64,000 nt of DNA from Hyphomicrobiales bacterium (GCA_900466745.1 UBNE01000028.1:1-64000); one strand, 5' to 3'. Shown: positions 33,071-45,270, counted from the first letter of the stretch. Notes: generated by a model not told the origin, from the sequence alone. Translations and numbers: made by a program.

Positions 33071-34906
33071 ATGGACATGAACAAGACCCAGTTCAACCTC
33101 TGGTACTGGTTCGCCGCCTTTCTCGGGCTGATGCTGTTCCAGTATCTGTTCACGACCGCCACCCAGGTCGCGCGGATTCCCTACAGCCAGTTCGAGACCT
33201 ATCTGGCCGAGGGCAAGATCGCCGAGGTCGCCGTCTCCGACCGCTTCATCCAGGGGCGGTTCAGGGAGCCGATCGACGGCCGGCCGATGTTCATCACCAC
33301 GCGCGTGGAGCCGGACCTCGCCCGCCAGCTCCAGGAGCGCGGCGTCGTCGTCACCGGCCAGATCGAGAGCACCTTCCTGCGCGACCTGCTCTCCTGGGTC
33401 GTCCCGGTCCTGCTGTTCGTCGGCATCTGGATGTTCATGCTGCGCCGTCTCGGCGGCGGCATGGGCGGCGGGCTCATGCAGATCGGCAAGTCCAAGGCCA
33501 AGGTCTACGTCCAGTCCGACACTGGCGTCACCTTCAAGGACGTGGCCGGCGTCGACGAGGCCAAGGACGAGCTGAAGGAGATCGTCGACTTCCTCAAGGA
33601 CCCCCAGGGCTACGGGCGCCTGGGCGGGCGCATGCCCAAGGGCATCCTGCTGGTCGGCCCGCCCGGCACGGGCAAGACGCTGCTGGCGCGCGCCGTCGCC
33701 GGCGAGGCCGGCGTGCCCTTCTTCTCGATCTCGGGCTCGGAGTTCGTCGAGATGTTCGTCGGCGTCGGCGCCGCCCGAGTGCGCGACCTGTTCGAGCAGG
33801 CCCGCTCCAGGGCTCCGGCCATCATCTTCATCGACGAGCTCGACGCGCTCGGCCGCGCCCGCGGCATCGGCCCGATGAGCGGCGGCCATGACGAGAAGGA
33901 GCAGACGCTCAACCAGCTCCTGACCGAGCTCGACGGCTTCGACCCCTCGGCCGGCCTCGTCCTGCTCGCCGCCACCAACCGGCCGGAGATCCTCGATCCC
34001 GCCCTGCTGCGCGCCGGCCGCTTCGACAGGCAGGTGCTGGTCGACCGACCCGACAAGACCGGCCGCGTGCAGATCCTGAACGTCCATCTGAAGAAAGCGA
34101 AGCTCGCCGCGGACGTCTCGCCCGAGCAGATCGCGGCGCTCACCCCCGGCTTCACCGGCGCCGACCTCGCCAACCTCGTCAACGAGGCGACGCTGCTCGC
34201 CACCCGCCGGCGGGGCGATGCGGTGACGATGGAGGACTTCAACAACGCGATCGAGCGCATCGTCGCCGGGCTCGAGAAGCGCAACCGCCTGCTCAATCCG
34301 CGCGAGCGCGAGATCGTCGCCTATCACGAGATGGGCCACGCGCTCGTCGCCATGGCGTTACCGGGCGTCGATCCCGTGCACAAGGTCTCAATCATCCCGC
34401 GCGGCATCGGCGCGCTCGGCTACACGATCCAGCGCCCGACGGAGGACCGCTTCCTGATGACGCGCGAGGAGCTGGAGAACAAGATGGCAGTGCTGCTCGG
34501 CGGCCGCGCCGCCGAATGGATCGTCTTCGGGCACCTCTCGACCGGCGCGGCCGACGATCTCGTCAAGGTCACCGACGTCGCCCGCGCCATCGTCACCCGC
34601 TACGGCATGTCGGAGAAGCTCGGCCATGTCGCGCTGGAGAAGGACCGTCGCTCCTTCCTGGCGACCGACCAGCCCTATTACGGGCCGCAAGAGCGCAGCT
34701 ATTCCGACGAGACCGCCGCCGCCATCGACGCGGAGGTCAAGCGCATCGTCGACGAGACCTTCGAGCGGACGGTGACGCTGCTCGGCGAGCGCCGCGACGT
34801 GCTGGAGCGCACGGCGCGCCGGCTCCTGGAGATCGAGACGCTCGACGAGAAGCAGATCGCGGCGCTCATCCCTGGCCCGGGCGCGGCGCGTAGCGCCGCC
34901 GGCTGA
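33071..34906 (+). CDS. ftsH: Membrane AAA+ metalloprotease FtsH (accessory copy)
   Basis: The 611-residue protein has the full FtsH layout: membrane helices at about 12-30 and 107-125 around a periplasmic domain, Walker A GPPGTGKT at 196-203, Walker B I-I-F-I-D-E at 251-256, the [10 protein letters not shown] motif near 312, and the zinc motif HEMGH at 419-423. It removes damaged membrane and short-lived cytosolic proteins. Its place in a stress cluster suggests an extra copy rather than the housekeeping gene, as in heat-resistance islands. Confidence 0.93.
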   Translation: MDMNKTQFNLWYWFAAFLGLMLFQYLFTTATQVARIPYSQFETYLAEGKIAEVAVSDRFIQGRFREPIDGRPMFITTRVEPDLARQLQERGVVVTGQIESTFLRDLLSWVVPVLLFVGIWMFMLRRLGGGMGGGLMQIGKSKAKVYVQSDTGVTFKDVAGVDEAKDELKEIVDFLKDPQGYGRLGGRMPKGILLVGPPGTGKTLLARAVAGEAGVPFFSISGSEFVEMFVGVGAARVRDLFEQARSRAPAIIFIDELDALGRARGIGPMSGGHDEKEQTLNQLLTELDGFDPSAGLVLLAATNRPEILDPALLRAGRFDRQVLVDRPDKTGRVQILNVHLKKAKLAADVSPEQIAALTPGFTGADLANLVNEATLLATRRRGDAVTMEDFNNAIERIVAGLEKRNRLLNPREREIVAYHEMGHALVAMALPGVDPVHKVSIIPRGIGALGYTIQRPTEDRFLMTREELENKMAVLLGGRAAEWIVFGHLSTGAADDLVKVTDVARAIVTRYGMSEKLGHVALEKDRRSFLATDQPYYGPQERSYSDETAAAIDAEVKRIVDETFERTVTLLGERRDVLERTARRLLEIETLDEKQIAALIPGPGAARSAAG

Positions 34907-34936
34907 GCGCGCAGGCGCTCGCCGTGCGGGGCGGGT

Positions 34937-37144
34937 TCAGCTCGTCGTAAGCACCCGCAGCGCGCCGCGCCTGTCGCGGACGTCCACCACGATCTTGCCG
35001 CCCGAGCGCCGCAGCGCCACATCCGCGCCGCCCTCGCCCAGCCGCAGATTGCGCAGGGTGACCTCCTCGAGGAAGTCGGGAAGGACGGGCTCCTCCAAGG
35101 TGAGATGAAGCCGCTCCGGATCGAAGCCGAGGCCGAGGCAGCTCTGCAGCATCGAGAGCGGCGCGGCGGCGGCCCAGGCCTGCGGCATGCAGGCCACCGG
35201 ATAGAAGGTCGGCCCGCGGGTGTGGCGGCGCGGGAAGCCGCAGAACAGCTCCGGCAGCCGGCGCAGGTCGATATAGGTCGAGGCCCCGAACAGTCCCTCG
35301 AAGATCCGCGCCGCCTCGCGCTTGAAGCCGTAGCGGGCGAGGCCGGCGGCGACCAGCGCGTTGTCGTGCGGCCAGACCGAGCCGTTATGGTAACTCATCG
35401 GGTTGTAGCGGGCCTCCGAGCTGGCGATGGTGCGGACACCCCAGCCGCAGAAGAGCGCGGGGGACATCAGCGTGCGCGCGAGCACGGCGGCGCGCTCCGG
35501 CAGCGCGATCCCGGTGAAGAGCGCATGGCCCGCATTCGAGCTTCTGACGCGGCAGGGCCGCTTGTACCCGTCCAGCGCCAGCACGTAGCCGCCCAGCGCT
35601 GCGTCGAAGAAGCTCTCGTCGAAGTGGAGGCGCAATCCCTCCGCCCGCTCCTCGCAAGCCGCGGCGCGGGCCGTGTGGCCGAGGGCGCGGGCGATCGCGG
35701 CTGCGGCCCGCCAGGCGCCGTAGACATAGGCCTGAACCTCCACCAGCGCGATGGGCCCGTCAGCCAGCCTGCCGTCGGCATGGAAGACGGAATCGTGGCT
35801 GTCCTTCCAGCCCTGGTTGGCGAGGCCCTCCCGGGTCCTGCGGCCATATTCGACGAAGCCGTCGCCGTCGCGGTCCCCCTCCTTCTCGATCCAGGAGAGC
35901 GCCGCCTCGACATGGGGCCACAGGCGCGCGGCGGTTCCGAGATCGCCGGTGCGCTGCAGATGCGCGCCGGCGAGCACCACGAAGAGCGGCGTGGAATCGA
36001 CGCTGCCGTAATAGCGCCGGAAGGGAACCTCCCCGAGTTCCGCCATCTCGCCATAGCGCACCTCGTGCAGGATCTTCCCGGGCTCGGCATCGGCGGCGGG
36101 GTCGTGCGCGGTCGCCTGGTTGGCGGCCAGATGCATCAGCACGCCGCGCGCGATCTCGGGGTCGAGCCACAGCGTCTCCAGCGCCGTGATCAGCGCGTCG
36201 CGGCCGAAGACCGTGCTGAACCATGGAATTCCAGCATAGGGATAGGGCCCTTCCGGCGTGTCCGTGATGAGCATGTAGAGGTCGGAGACGGAGCGGCGCA
36301 CGGCCTCGTTGAAGATCTCGTTGGACGTCACGATCGCCGTGGCTCGCGAGGCGGAGGCGCGCAGGGCACGCCTGGCTTCGATCAGCGAGCGCCCGAAGGC
36401 GCGGCGAACCGGCTGATCGGGCATGCTGTCGCAGGTGACCTCCACCATGATCGTCTTCGCCTCGCGCGGCGCGAGATCGACGCTGAAGACCGCTCTGGCG
36501 CTGGTCAGCTCCTGCGGCGCCGGGTCGAAGCGCAGCCATGTCCGGCGCGTGCGCCCGTCGAGCCCGCGATAGGCGAGAGCGACCCTATCAGCCCCGAGCT
36601 CCGGCTCCAGCATCTCGCCGCGGCGGGCGCGGACGGTGCCCCTGACTTCGAACAGATCGGCGAAATCGGCGGCGAAAGCGACCTCCAAGCTGATCCGCCG
36701 CGGCCTGTCGTCGAAATTGCGCAGGGCGATACGCTCATGGCATGCCCCGTTCCAGAGGAAGCGCGAGCGGCGCAGATGCAGGAGGTCGTGCTCCAGCAGC
36801 AATCGGCCCTCGCCGCCGAACAGGTCCGGATTGGTTAGGTCGCAGGTCAGGGTGGCGTTGTCCTCGCGCAGCGTCGAGGAGAGCAGCATAGGCCGCTGGC
36901 CCGAGATCGTCAGGTAGAGATGGGACAGATAGCGCGTGTCCCGGTGGAAAAGGCCCTCCGGACTGCCGGGCCCGGAGAGCGCATCGCCGTTATGGTCGAA
37001 CACGGCGAAGGTATCGCCGTGCTTGAGCGTGCGCGGCCGCCGCTCCTGCAGGGAGGCGGTGGCCGGGATGAAGAACTGCGCCAGCGGCGCGCGGCCCGTG
37101 CCCGGCGCAGGCGCATGGGCGTCGTCGTCGAGGCTGCCGTGCAT
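34937..37144 (-). CDS. Glycogen debranching-type amylo-alpha-1,6-glucosidase family protein
   Basis: The 735-residue protein has an N-terminal GDE domain (F-F-I-P-A-T-A-S-L-Q-E, then the D-T-R-Y-L-S run near 72) and a C-terminal (alpha/alpha)6 catalytic domain with P-W-F-S-T-V-F-G-R-D-A-L-I-T (about 302), a G-E-M-A-E-L-G-E-V-P-F-R-R-Y-Y-G-S-V-D-S-T block (about 365) and Y-H-N-G-S-V-W-P-H-D-N-A (about 580). It acts on alpha-glucans or related glycosides; the exact substrate is open. On the minus strand, converging with ftsH, it forms an operon with the glycosyltransferase 15 bp upstream. Confidence 0.85.
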   Translation of the reverse strand: MHGSLDDDAHAPAPGTGRAPLAQFFIPATASLQERRPRTLKHGDTFAVFDHNGDALSGPGSPEGLFHRDTRYLSHLYLTISGQRPMLLSSTLREDNATLTCDLTNPDLFGGEGRLLLEHDLLHLRRSRFLWNGACHERIALRNFDDRPRRISLEVAFAADFADLFEVRGTVRARRGEMLEPELGADRVALAYRGLDGRTRRTWLRFDPAPQELTSARAVFSVDLAPREAKTIMVEVTCDSMPDQPVRRAFGRSLIEARRALRASASRATAIVTSNEIFNEAVRRSVSDLYMLITDTPEGPYPYAGIPWFSTVFGRDALITALETLWLDPEIARGVLMHLAANQATAHDPAADAEPGKILHEVRYGEMAELGEVPFRRYYGSVDSTPLFVVLAGAHLQRTGDLGTAARLWPHVEAALSWIEKEGDRDGDGFVEYGRRTREGLANQGWKDSHDSVFHADGRLADGPIALVEVQAYVYGAWRAAAAIARALGHTARAAACEERAEGLRLHFDESFFDAALGGYVLALDGYKRPCRVRSSNAGHALFTGIALPERAAVLARTLMSPALFCGWGVRTIASSEARYNPMSYHNGSVWPHDNALVAAGLARYGFKREAARIFEGLFGASTYIDLRRLPELFCGFPRRHTRGPTFYPVACMPQAWAAAAPLSMLQSCLGLGFDPERLHLTLEEPVLPDFLEEVTLRNLRLGEGGADVALRRSGGKIVVDVRDRRGALRVLTTS

Positions 37145-37159
37145 GATCGTAGCTCCGCG

Positions 37160-38251
37160 TCAGACAACGGTCTGCAGATCGATGCCCCGGCCGAATTCGG
37201 CGGGCAGCGTCGGCTGGCCGCGTACGCCGGGGAGATCGCGGTAGATCGCCAGATAGTCCTGGGCCATCCGCCCTGCGGTGAAGCGCTCCTCGAAGGTCGC
37301 TCGGACCTCGGCGCGATCGAGCCGGTTGACGCGGCGGGCGGCGGCCACGGCCTCCTCGAGATCGCGGACGATGAAGCCGGTGACGCCGTCATCCACCACT
37401 TCCGGAACCGAGCCGTTGCGGAATGCGATCACCGGCGTGCCGCAGGCCATGGCCTCGATCATGACGAGGCCGAACGGCTCGGGCCAGTCGATCGGAAACA
37501 GGAGCGCCGCGGCGTTGCCGAGGAATTCGGCCTTGTCGGTCTCGTTGATCTCGCCGACATACTCGACATCGGGATGGGCGGCGACCATCGGCCCGATCGT
37601 GCCGTCCCAATAGGCTTGGTCGGCCTTGTCGATCTTGGCGGCGATCTTCAGCTTCATGCCGGCGCGCGCGGCGATCGCGATGGCGCGGTCGGGCCGCTTT
37701 TCGGGCGAGATGCGTCCGAGGAAGGCGAGGTATCCCCCTTTCGGATCGGGGCTGAAGGGCAGCAGGCCTTCCGGCAGGCCGTGATGGACGGTGCCGGCCC
37801 AGTTCGCCGACGGCAGCGGCCGGCGCTGATCGTCCGAGATCGAGACCAGCGGGTAGTGCGGGAAAACCGAGTAGAAGGGCGGCAGGTCGGGCAGGTCGAG
37901 CCGCCCGTGAAGCGTCGTGACCATGCGGTCGCCAAAGGCCGCCGCGAGCGGATAGTGCAGGAAGTCGATATGGAAGTGCAGTACGTCGAACTCGTCGGCC
38001 CTGCGCCGGACCTGCTCGAGCATGAGCATGTGATAGGGCAGCGGGTCGCGGACGGCCGGGTTCAACCGCAGAGCCATGTCGCAGCACCGCACGAGCTCGG
38101 CCTCCGTCTTCGAATCGCCGCTGGCAAAAAGCGTGACCTCATGGCCCTGGCGGACGAGTTCTTCCGTCAGGTAGGACACGATGCGTTCGGTCCCGCCATA
38201 GAGCCGTGGCGGGCAGCATTCCGCGAGCGGAGCGATCTGGGCGATCTTCAT
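37160..38251 (-). CDS. Glycosyltransferase family 4 protein
   Basis: The 363-residue GT-B enzyme has the N-terminal acceptor domain (P-P-R-L-Y-G-G-T-E-R-I-V, about 16-27) and the C-terminal nucleotide-sugar domain with F-L-G-R-I-S-P-E-K-R-P-D (about 180) and the retaining-GT4 E-x7-E motif in E-P-F-G-L-V-M-I-E-A-M-A-C-G-T-P-V (about 265-281). AGGAGG precedes the ATG. It pairs with the debranching-type enzyme, suggesting synthesis and turnover of a storage or protective glucan or glycoside (inference). Confidence 0.88.
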   Translation of the reverse strand: MKIAQIAPLAECCPPRLYGGTERIVSYLTEELVRQGHEVTLFASGDSKTEAELVRCCDMALRLNPAVRDPLPYHMLMLEQVRRRADEFDVLHFHIDFLHYPLAAAFGDRMVTTLHGRLDLPDLPPFYSVFPHYPLVSISDDQRRPLPSANWAGTVHHGLPEGLLPFSPDPKGGYLAFLGRISPEKRPDRAIAIAARAGMKLKIAAKIDKADQAYWDGTIGPMVAAHPDVEYVGEINETDKAEFLGNAAALLFPIDWPEPFGLVMIEAMACGTPVIAFRNGSVPEVVDDGVTGFIVRDLEEAVAAARRVNRLDRAEVRATFEERFTAGRMAQDYLAIYRDLPGVRGQPTLPAEFGRGIDLQTVV

Positions 38252-38584
38252 CGACAAAACCTCCTCGTTCGAGCAAAGCGTTGACAATGAGCGCTGGCCG
38301 AAAGGCCCTCGCGGCCACCCACGACGGGCGTGACCGCGTTTCGGATCGTTGTGAAACTCCGGGGTGGATCGCTCGTGCGCCTGCGCTGCGTGCCCGCAGC
38401 CGGCCCGTCCGGCAGGAAGCCGCAACGGGCCATGGATGACACCGCGATCCGGGCAGTCCCTCCTCGATGGCCAGCTCAGGAAAGACGCAACGGGCCCGAG
38501 CCCCTGCGCTGGAGACGAGCTAGGAAGCAGGGCCGGTCGCGTCAAGAGACCGGGCGGCCGCGCGGTCGCGAGCGGCCTGCGGGG
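38252..38584. other. Gene-free stretch between usg and glycosyltransferase
   Basis: About 330 bp on the upstream side of the minus-strand glycan operon and downstream of usg. Frames here are low-complexity and unrecognisable. It must hold the glycan operon promoter. Confidence 0.35.
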
Positions 38585-38854
38585 TTACTGCAGCCGGAAC
38601 TCTCCGCTCACGGAGCGCAGATCGGCCGGGCCGATCAGGTCCTTGTGGCTTACGGTGATACGGAAGAGCTTGCCGTCGAGCCTGGCCTGCCAGAAGGCGA
38701 GGAACTTGTTCAGCTCGGGAAAGCGCGGGGCGAGATCGTAGTCCTGCCAGACATATTCCTGCAGGATCGCCGGATGGTCGGGAAGGCGGTAGAGGATGCC
38801 GGCGGTGGTCAGTCCGTAGCCCGCGATCTGGCGGGCGAAGTCAGGTGAGGCCAT
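38585..38854 (-). CDS. usg: Usg-family small protein
   Basis: The 89-residue protein matches the alphaproteobacterial Usg family: Y-G-L-T-T-A-G-I-L-Y-R-L-P-D-H-P near residue 13 and Q-E-Y-V-W-Q-D-Y-D-L-A-P-R-F-P-E-L then F-W-x-x-x-L-D-G-K-L. The function is unknown. The ATG at 38854 begins the conserved core; longer frames add Cys/Arg-rich sequence. It diverges from groES across the CIRCE region. Confidence 0.85.
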   Translation of the reverse strand: MASPDFARQIAGYGLTTAGILYRLPDHPAILQEYVWQDYDLAPRFPELNKFLAFWQARLDGKLFRITVSHKDLIGPADLRSVSGEFRLQ

Positions 38855-38949
38855 TCCTTTCAGCTCCGTGGTTGCAACGCTGGCATGGCAGCGCAGAGCG
38901 AACGCGGGGGCAAGCCCAAAAGTTGCATTTCTGCTGCTTCCCCAGTCTG

Positions 38950-38976
38950 TTAGCACTCGCCTGAAAAAAGTGCTGC
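38950..38976. promoter_or_regulatory. CIRCE operator (HrcA binding site) upstream of groES
   Basis: TTAGCACTC, a 9-bp spacer, then AAGTGCTGC. The left arm is a perfect CIRCE half-site; the right arm keeps AGTGCT of GAGTGCTAA. It lies 144-170 bp before groES, so HrcA repression is likely. A CTTGAA-like box at 38983 followed 17 bp later by CCAGATC may be a second, RpoH-type promoter, but that is weak. Confidence 0.82.
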
Positions 38977-39119
38977 CGGCCTCTTGAACTCGAAAATCGG
39001 CAAAACCAGATCATCGCGCGGGCGCACGTGCCTCGCGGGTCCACGGTTCCTCGCCGCCGGCCCGCATTGGGGGCGTCGCCTGCTTTGACGTGTGACCGAC
39101 ATGGAAACCGGAGGAACTC

Positions 39120-39434
39120 ATGAAGTTTCGGCCACTGCATGACCGCGTCGTCGTGAAGCGCATCGACGCCGAGGAGAAGACGAGGGGCGGGATCATCATT
39201 CCCGACACCGCCAAGGAGAAGCCGCAGGAGGGCGAGGTCGTCGCCGTGGGCGCAGGCGCCCGCGACGAGACCGGCAAGCTCGTGCCGCTCGACCTCAAGG
39301 TCGGCGACCGCGTGCTCTTCGGCAAGTGGAGCGGCACCGAGGTCAAGATCGACGGAGAGGATCTCCTGATCATGAAGGAGTCCGACATCATGGGCGTGGT
39401 CGAGGCAACCGCGACCCTCAAGAAGGCCGCCTGA
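39120..39434 (+). CDS. groES: Co-chaperonin GroES
   Basis: The 104-residue protein is a full Gro[16 protein letters not shown] at the N-terminus, the mobile loop [14 protein letters not shown] (residues about 20-35), and [12 protein letters not shown] near the C-terminus. It caps GroEL. A GGAGG lies just before the ATG. It is first in the groESL operon under the CIRCE operator. Confidence 0.97.
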   Translation: MKFRPLHDRVVVKRIDAEEKTRGGIIIPDTAKEKPQEGEVVAVGAGARDETGKLVPLDLKVGDRVLFGKWSGTEVKIDGEDLLIMKESDIMGVVEATATLKKAA

Positions 39435-39484
39435 CGGGGCCTCGTTTCAACCACCAACCTGAAGCCTCAAGTCTGAAGGAGTGA

Positions 39485-41116
<1,632 letters not shown>

Positions 41117-41193
41117 GGTCACGAGGGCGCCGCGGATTTTGCGTCGCCCTTTCCCGACGCTATGATCTTCCAGGGCACGCCGACGGGGAAGCC

Positions 41194-41403
41194 ATGCCGT
41201 TTTCATCATTGAGCGACCCCGTCGACCTGGCTCGCGCGCAAGCGGCACTTGAAACGGCCTGGGCGGACGTCAAACCCACCCTTCCGCCCGAAGCGGAGGA
41301 GCCAGAGCGCTCGCGTCTCGCCTATATCGTAGCGGCTCTGGTCAGCGTGGCCGAGGACGAGGACGACCTCGCCCGGCGCGCGATCGAGCGCTACCGCTCT
41401 TGA
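41194..41403 (+). CDS. Small acidic hypothetical protein
   Basis: A 69-residue, helix-rich, acidic frame (M-P-F-S-S-L-S-D-P-V-D-L-A-R, ending A-I-E-R-Y-R-S). It reads like a real small protein (amphipathic helices, balanced composition) with a start 77 bp after groEL. No family recognised. Confidence 0.5.
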   Translation: MPFSSLSDPVDLARAQAALETAWADVKPTLPPEAEEPERSRLAYIVAALVSVAEDEDDLARRAIERYRS

Positions 41404-41599
41404 GTTCCTTTGCTCTCGTTCCGCAACCTGCATCACAACCGCGAGCCGTGGATCATCCGGCGCGACATGACCGTGAGCAATGTCGCGGCGACCGACCGGC
41501 GGCGGTGTTAGTCGTAGGCAAGCGTATGGCGAGGCGGGCGGCACCATCATTGCGACCTGTTCACGAAGACCGGGGAGGGTTCTTCGAAGATACGGGCTT

Positions 41600-42271
41600 G
41601 CTCGACACGCTCCATCGAGAAGTTGCGCGAGGTAGCCGGGGAGGTTCTGGGCGGAGGCTGGAAATGGACGGCGGCCCATATCGACTATCTGCACCCACGG
41701 GATGCGGCGCTTCTATCCGCAGGCCGTTTCCCTGTCCGACGAGGACGAGGCGCAGCTGGACGCGTTGTCCGCCGAGCATGACGAGCTTGCCGAGGGCTAT
41801 TCATCCTTTAACGAGTTGCCCGAGGATGTGGCGGCGAATCAGGAGGCCGTGTCCGACGAGATCGACGCGATTTCGGCCAAGCGTTACGCCTACGACGCCA
41901 ACGTGATCGCGCATGGCGGCGCGTTCGTTGTGCTTCACCATGACTGCACGGCCAGGACCGAGCGCGGTTTCGTGCGGGCGGAGGGTGAGGCGCTGGCGGA
42001 CCCGCAACTCGGACCAGAGGCCGACTCTGACCCCGACCTATCCGCAGGCCGGGGAGGACGAGCAGGCCGAGGACGGCGACGAGGAAGTGCAGGATTTCGA
42101 GGACGAGAAAGCGGCAAGCCGATTTCCGACAGCCTAACCCATAACCTGTCCGCCTATCGGACGCTGGCACTTCGCGTGGCGCTGGCCGAACGGCTCGACA
42201 GGGCGCTGATCGCGCTTACCACACTGAGGGCGACGGCCTCGATCTATATGGTGTCGGTGACGTGGACCTAA
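41600..42271 (+). pseudogene. Plasmid-type ParB-family protein, C-terminal half, frameshifted
   Basis: Pieces in different frames resemble the C-terminal half of ParB-like nuclease/partition proteins from alphaproteobacterial plasmids: I-E-K-L-R-E-V-A-G-E-V ... G-W-K-W, then L-S-D-E-D-E-A-Q-L-D-A-L, and the final S-D-S-L-T-H-N-L-S-A-Y-R-T-L-A-L-R-V-A-L. Frameshifts near 41700 and 42020 break it; the ParB N-terminal nuclease fold is missing. It suggests plasmid-derived DNA next to the stress island. Confidence 0.62.
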
Positions 42272-42655
42272 GCGATGCTCACCTGTCGTCATGCGCTCGG
42301 CCTCGGCCGAGCGCATGACGACAGGTGATGCTCCGCACTGCTTCGGCACCGGTTCCGGGATCACGTTAGAGCAGAATCAGATCATCGTGCGTCGTATCCT
42401 GCCGCTCTGAAAGTAATTTGCACACTCAGATGGCAGGAAGAGGTCGAGGATCCGCGCGGAAAGCTCCGACCTGTTCCTATGATGGATCGCCCGCCATCCT
42501 GCTCGCATATTCATCCGCCCTCGATCACGCGACGCGGAAGACCGAGGAACCGGATACGATTGCGAAAGTTCCGATGGCGGGCGGCGCTCGATCTGGTCCG
42601 AGTCAGTCGGGAGGATCACGGGTCGCCGTCCGCCCCCAACCCACAGGAGGACGAC
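42272..42655. other. Gene-free stretch between parB remnant and DUF892 gene
   Basis: About 380 bp. It holds the 24-bp perfect hairpin at 42279-42328 and the promoter and leader of the DUF892 gene. The other frames are noise. Confidence 0.5.
42279..42328. repeat. Perfect 24-bp inverted repeat with 2-nt loop
   Basis: The left arm at 42279-42302 (TCACCTGTCGTCATGCGCTC then GGCC) is exactly mirrored at 42305-42328 with TC between. It begins 8 bp after the parB-remnant stop. No U-run follows. It could be a bidirectional terminator, a protein-binding palindrome of a partition or transfer module, or an IS end. Confidence 0.9.
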
Positions 42656-43150
42656 ATGGCTGAGAAGACCCTCGAAACCCTCTTTCACGACACGCTAAAG
42701 GACGTCTATTACGCCGAACGCAAGATTCTGAAGGCCCTGCCGAAAATGGCGCGCGGCGCGCAGGCGAAGGAACTGAAGTCAGCCTTTGAAAAGCACAAGG
42801 ACGAGACCGAGACCCATGTCGAGCGCCTGCAGCAGGTCTTCGAGCTTCTCGGCAAGCGCGCGCAGGGCAAGACCTGCCCGGCCATCGACGGGATCATCGA
42901 GGAGGGCGAGGAGATTCTCGACGAATACAAGGGCTCCGCGGCCCTCGACGCCGGCCTGGTCTCGGCCGCGCAGGCCGTCGAGCATTACGAGATCACCCGC
43001 TACGGCACCCTGCGGCGCTGGGCCGAGGAACTGGGCATGAAAGACGCCGCAAAGCTGCTCAGCCAGACGCTGGCCGAGGAAGCCCAAACCGACGAGGCGC
43101 TGACCGCGCTCGCCGAGACGGCCGCCAATCAGAAGGCCAAGGCCGCCTGA
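42656..43150 (+). CDS. DUF892 ferritin-like protein (YciE family)
   Basis: The 164-residue protein has the DUF892 pattern: T-L-E-T-L-F-H-D-T-L-K-D-V-Y-Y-A-E-R (about 4-21), helical E-x-x-x-H ligand positions (H-K-D-E-T-E-T-H-V-E-R near 51), and E-H-Y-E-I-T-R-Y-G-T (about 108). These four-helix proteins bind di-metal centres and are induced by general stress and osmotic shock. AGGAGG precedes the ATG. It neighbours a manganese catalase and broken oxidoreductases typical of alphaproteobacterial general-stress (EcfG) clusters. Confidence 0.9.
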   Translation: MAEKTLETLFHDTLKDVYYAERKILKALPKMARGAQAKELKSAFEKHKDETETHVERLQQVFELLGKRAQGKTCPAIDGIIEEGEEILDEYKGSAALDAGLVSAAQAVEHYEITRYGTLRRWAEELGMKDAAKLLSQTLAEEAQTDEALTALAETAANQKAKAA

Positions 43151-43304
43151 AGACGCGCGTGGAGCCGTCGGACAGGCGGCTCCACGCATTCCGAGGCCAG
43201 CGCGCGGCAACGGGACTTCCCAATGGGGGCCGTCATCTTTCCAGGAACCTCTCCAGGCCCCGGCTGTTGGTGACAAAGCTGGGGCCGAGTGGAAACGACA
43301 TCGG

Positions 43305-44515
43305 GAGAAGGCGCTGGTCTGGCACGGAAAGAACGATCTGCGGTGCGAGGCCGTGCCGGATCCCGAGATTTAGGATTCCCGTGACGCGATCATCAAGGTC
43401 ACCGCCTGCGCAATCTGCGGCTCCGACCTGCACATCTTCGACGGTGTCATCCCGGAGATGCAGAGCGGCGACGTGCTCGGCCACGAGACCATGGGCGAGG
43501 TCGTCGAGGTCGGTTCGCAGACGAAGAACCTCAAGGTCGGCGACCGCGTCGTGCCCTTCACCATCGCCTGCGGCGAGTGCTTCTTCTGCAAGCGCGGCTT
43601 CCATTCCGGCTGCGAGCGGACCAATCCCGACCGGGAGAAGGCCGCCAAGCTCTGGGGCAACTCGCCGGCCGGGCTGTTCGCCTATTCGCATCTGCTTGGC
43701 GGCTACGCCGGAGGACAGGCAGAGTATCGGCGGGTTCCGCATGCCGATGTCGGGCCGCTCAAGGTGCCGAATGGGCTGACCGACGAGCAGGTGCTGTTCC
43801 TCTCCGACATCTTCCGACCGGCTACATGGCCGCCGAATTCTGCGACATAAAGGGCGGCGAGACCATCGCGATCTGGGGCTGCGGCCCGGTCGGGCAATTC
43901 GCCATAAAGACCGCTTTCCTGCTCGGTGCCGAGCGCGTCATCGCGATCGACACGTTGCCGGAGCGGCTCGCACTCGCCCGGGAGAGCGGGGCCGAGACGC
44001 GCGATTTCATGGCAGAGGACATCTACGAGCGGGTCATGGAGTTCACGCGCGGACGCGGCGCCGATGCCTGCATCGACGCCGTCGGCATCGAGCCCGAGAC
44101 CATGGCCAGCGCCGATTCCATGCTCGACCGCATCAAGGTCGCGACCTTTATGGGCACGGACCGGCCGCATGTGCTGCGACAGGCGATCCATTGTTGCCGC
44201 AATTTCGGGGTGGTCTCGATCGTCGGCGTCTATGGCGGCTTTCTCGACAAGATCCCCTTCGGCTCGGCGATCAACCGCGGCCTGACCTTCCGCATGGCCC
44301 AGACCCCCGTGCAGCATTACATGCCCAGGCTGCTCACGCTGATCGAGGACGGCGCGATCGATCCCGGCTTCGTCATCACCCACACCGCCTCCCTGGAGGA
44401 GGGGCCCGACCTCTACAAGACCTTCCGCGCCAAGGAAGACGGCTGCATCAAGGTCGTCATGAAGCCTCGAGGAGGACGCGATGGGACAGGCCATCCAGAA
44501 GAAGCGCCGTCGTGA
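43305..44515 (+). pseudogene. Zinc alcohol dehydrogenase / glutathione-independent formaldehyde-dehydrogenase-like, broken
   Basis: The conceptual protein starts K-A-L-V-W-H-G-K-N-D-L but the expected ATG is GAG (43305). An in-frame TAG interrupts it at 43371. After that it reads [10 protein letters not shown] (catalytic zinc Cys), G-H-E-T-M-G-E, the structural-zinc Cys cluster C-G-E-C-F-F-C-K, and then a single-base shift near 43820 moves the rest ([10 protein letters not shown] cofactor loop onwards) to another frame. Three independent lesions argue against sequencing error alone. Confidence 0.88.
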
Positions 44516-45270
44516 CCGGCGCCTCGACCGGTATCGGCTACGAAATTGCCCTGCAATGCGCCAGGCACGGCTTCGACCTCGTGGTCGCCGCCGACGAGTC
44601 GGCCATCCGCGACGCCGCCGAGCTGTTCCGCAGGGAGGGTGTCGCGGTCGACCCGATCGAGGCCGATCTGGCAACGACCGAAGGCTGCGATCGGCTCCAT
44701 GCCGCGCTGGGAGGCCGCCCGGTCGACGCCCTGCTCGCCAATGCGGGGCGCGGCGTCGGGCGCGCCTTCCTCGACCAGGACTGGGATGACATCCGTTACG
44801 TCATCGACACCAACGTGACCGGCACCCGACTACCTGATCCGGAAGATCGCCCGCGACATGCGTGAGCGCGGCGAAGGGAGGATCCTGATCACCGGCTCGA
44901 TCGCCGGCTTCATGCCCGGCACCTATCAGGCCGTCTACAACGGCACGAAAGCCTTCCTCGATTCCTTCTCCTTCGCCATCTGAGCCGAGCTGAAGGGCAG
45001 CGGCGTCACTGTCACCTGCCTGATGCCGGGCGCCACCGAGACCGACTTCTTCGAACGCGCCGACATGCTCGACACCAAGCTTGGCGCCGGCAGCAAGACG
45101 ACCCGGCCGATGTCGCCCGGACCGGATTCGAGGCCATGATGAGGGGCGATGGCGACGTCGTCAGCGGCTGGATGAACAAGCTCCAGTCGGCAATCGCGAA
45201 TGTCACGCCCGCGGGGCTGCTCGCCGAGCAGCACCGGAGGATGGCCATGCCGGGCACCGCCGAGGACTGA
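44481..45270 (+). pseudogene. Short-chain dehydrogenase, broken
   Basis: SDR sequence is spread over several frames: [11 protein letters not shown] after an early shift near 44510, L-L-A-N-A-G-R-G-V-G, then a shift near 44830 before I-L-I-T-G-S-I-A-G-F and Y-N-G-T-K-A-F (catalytic Tyr/Lys), an in-frame TGA near 44982, and a last shift near 45100. The end, N-K-L-Q-S-A-I-A-N-V, is typical of this SDR subgroup. Inactive. Confidence 0.85.
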
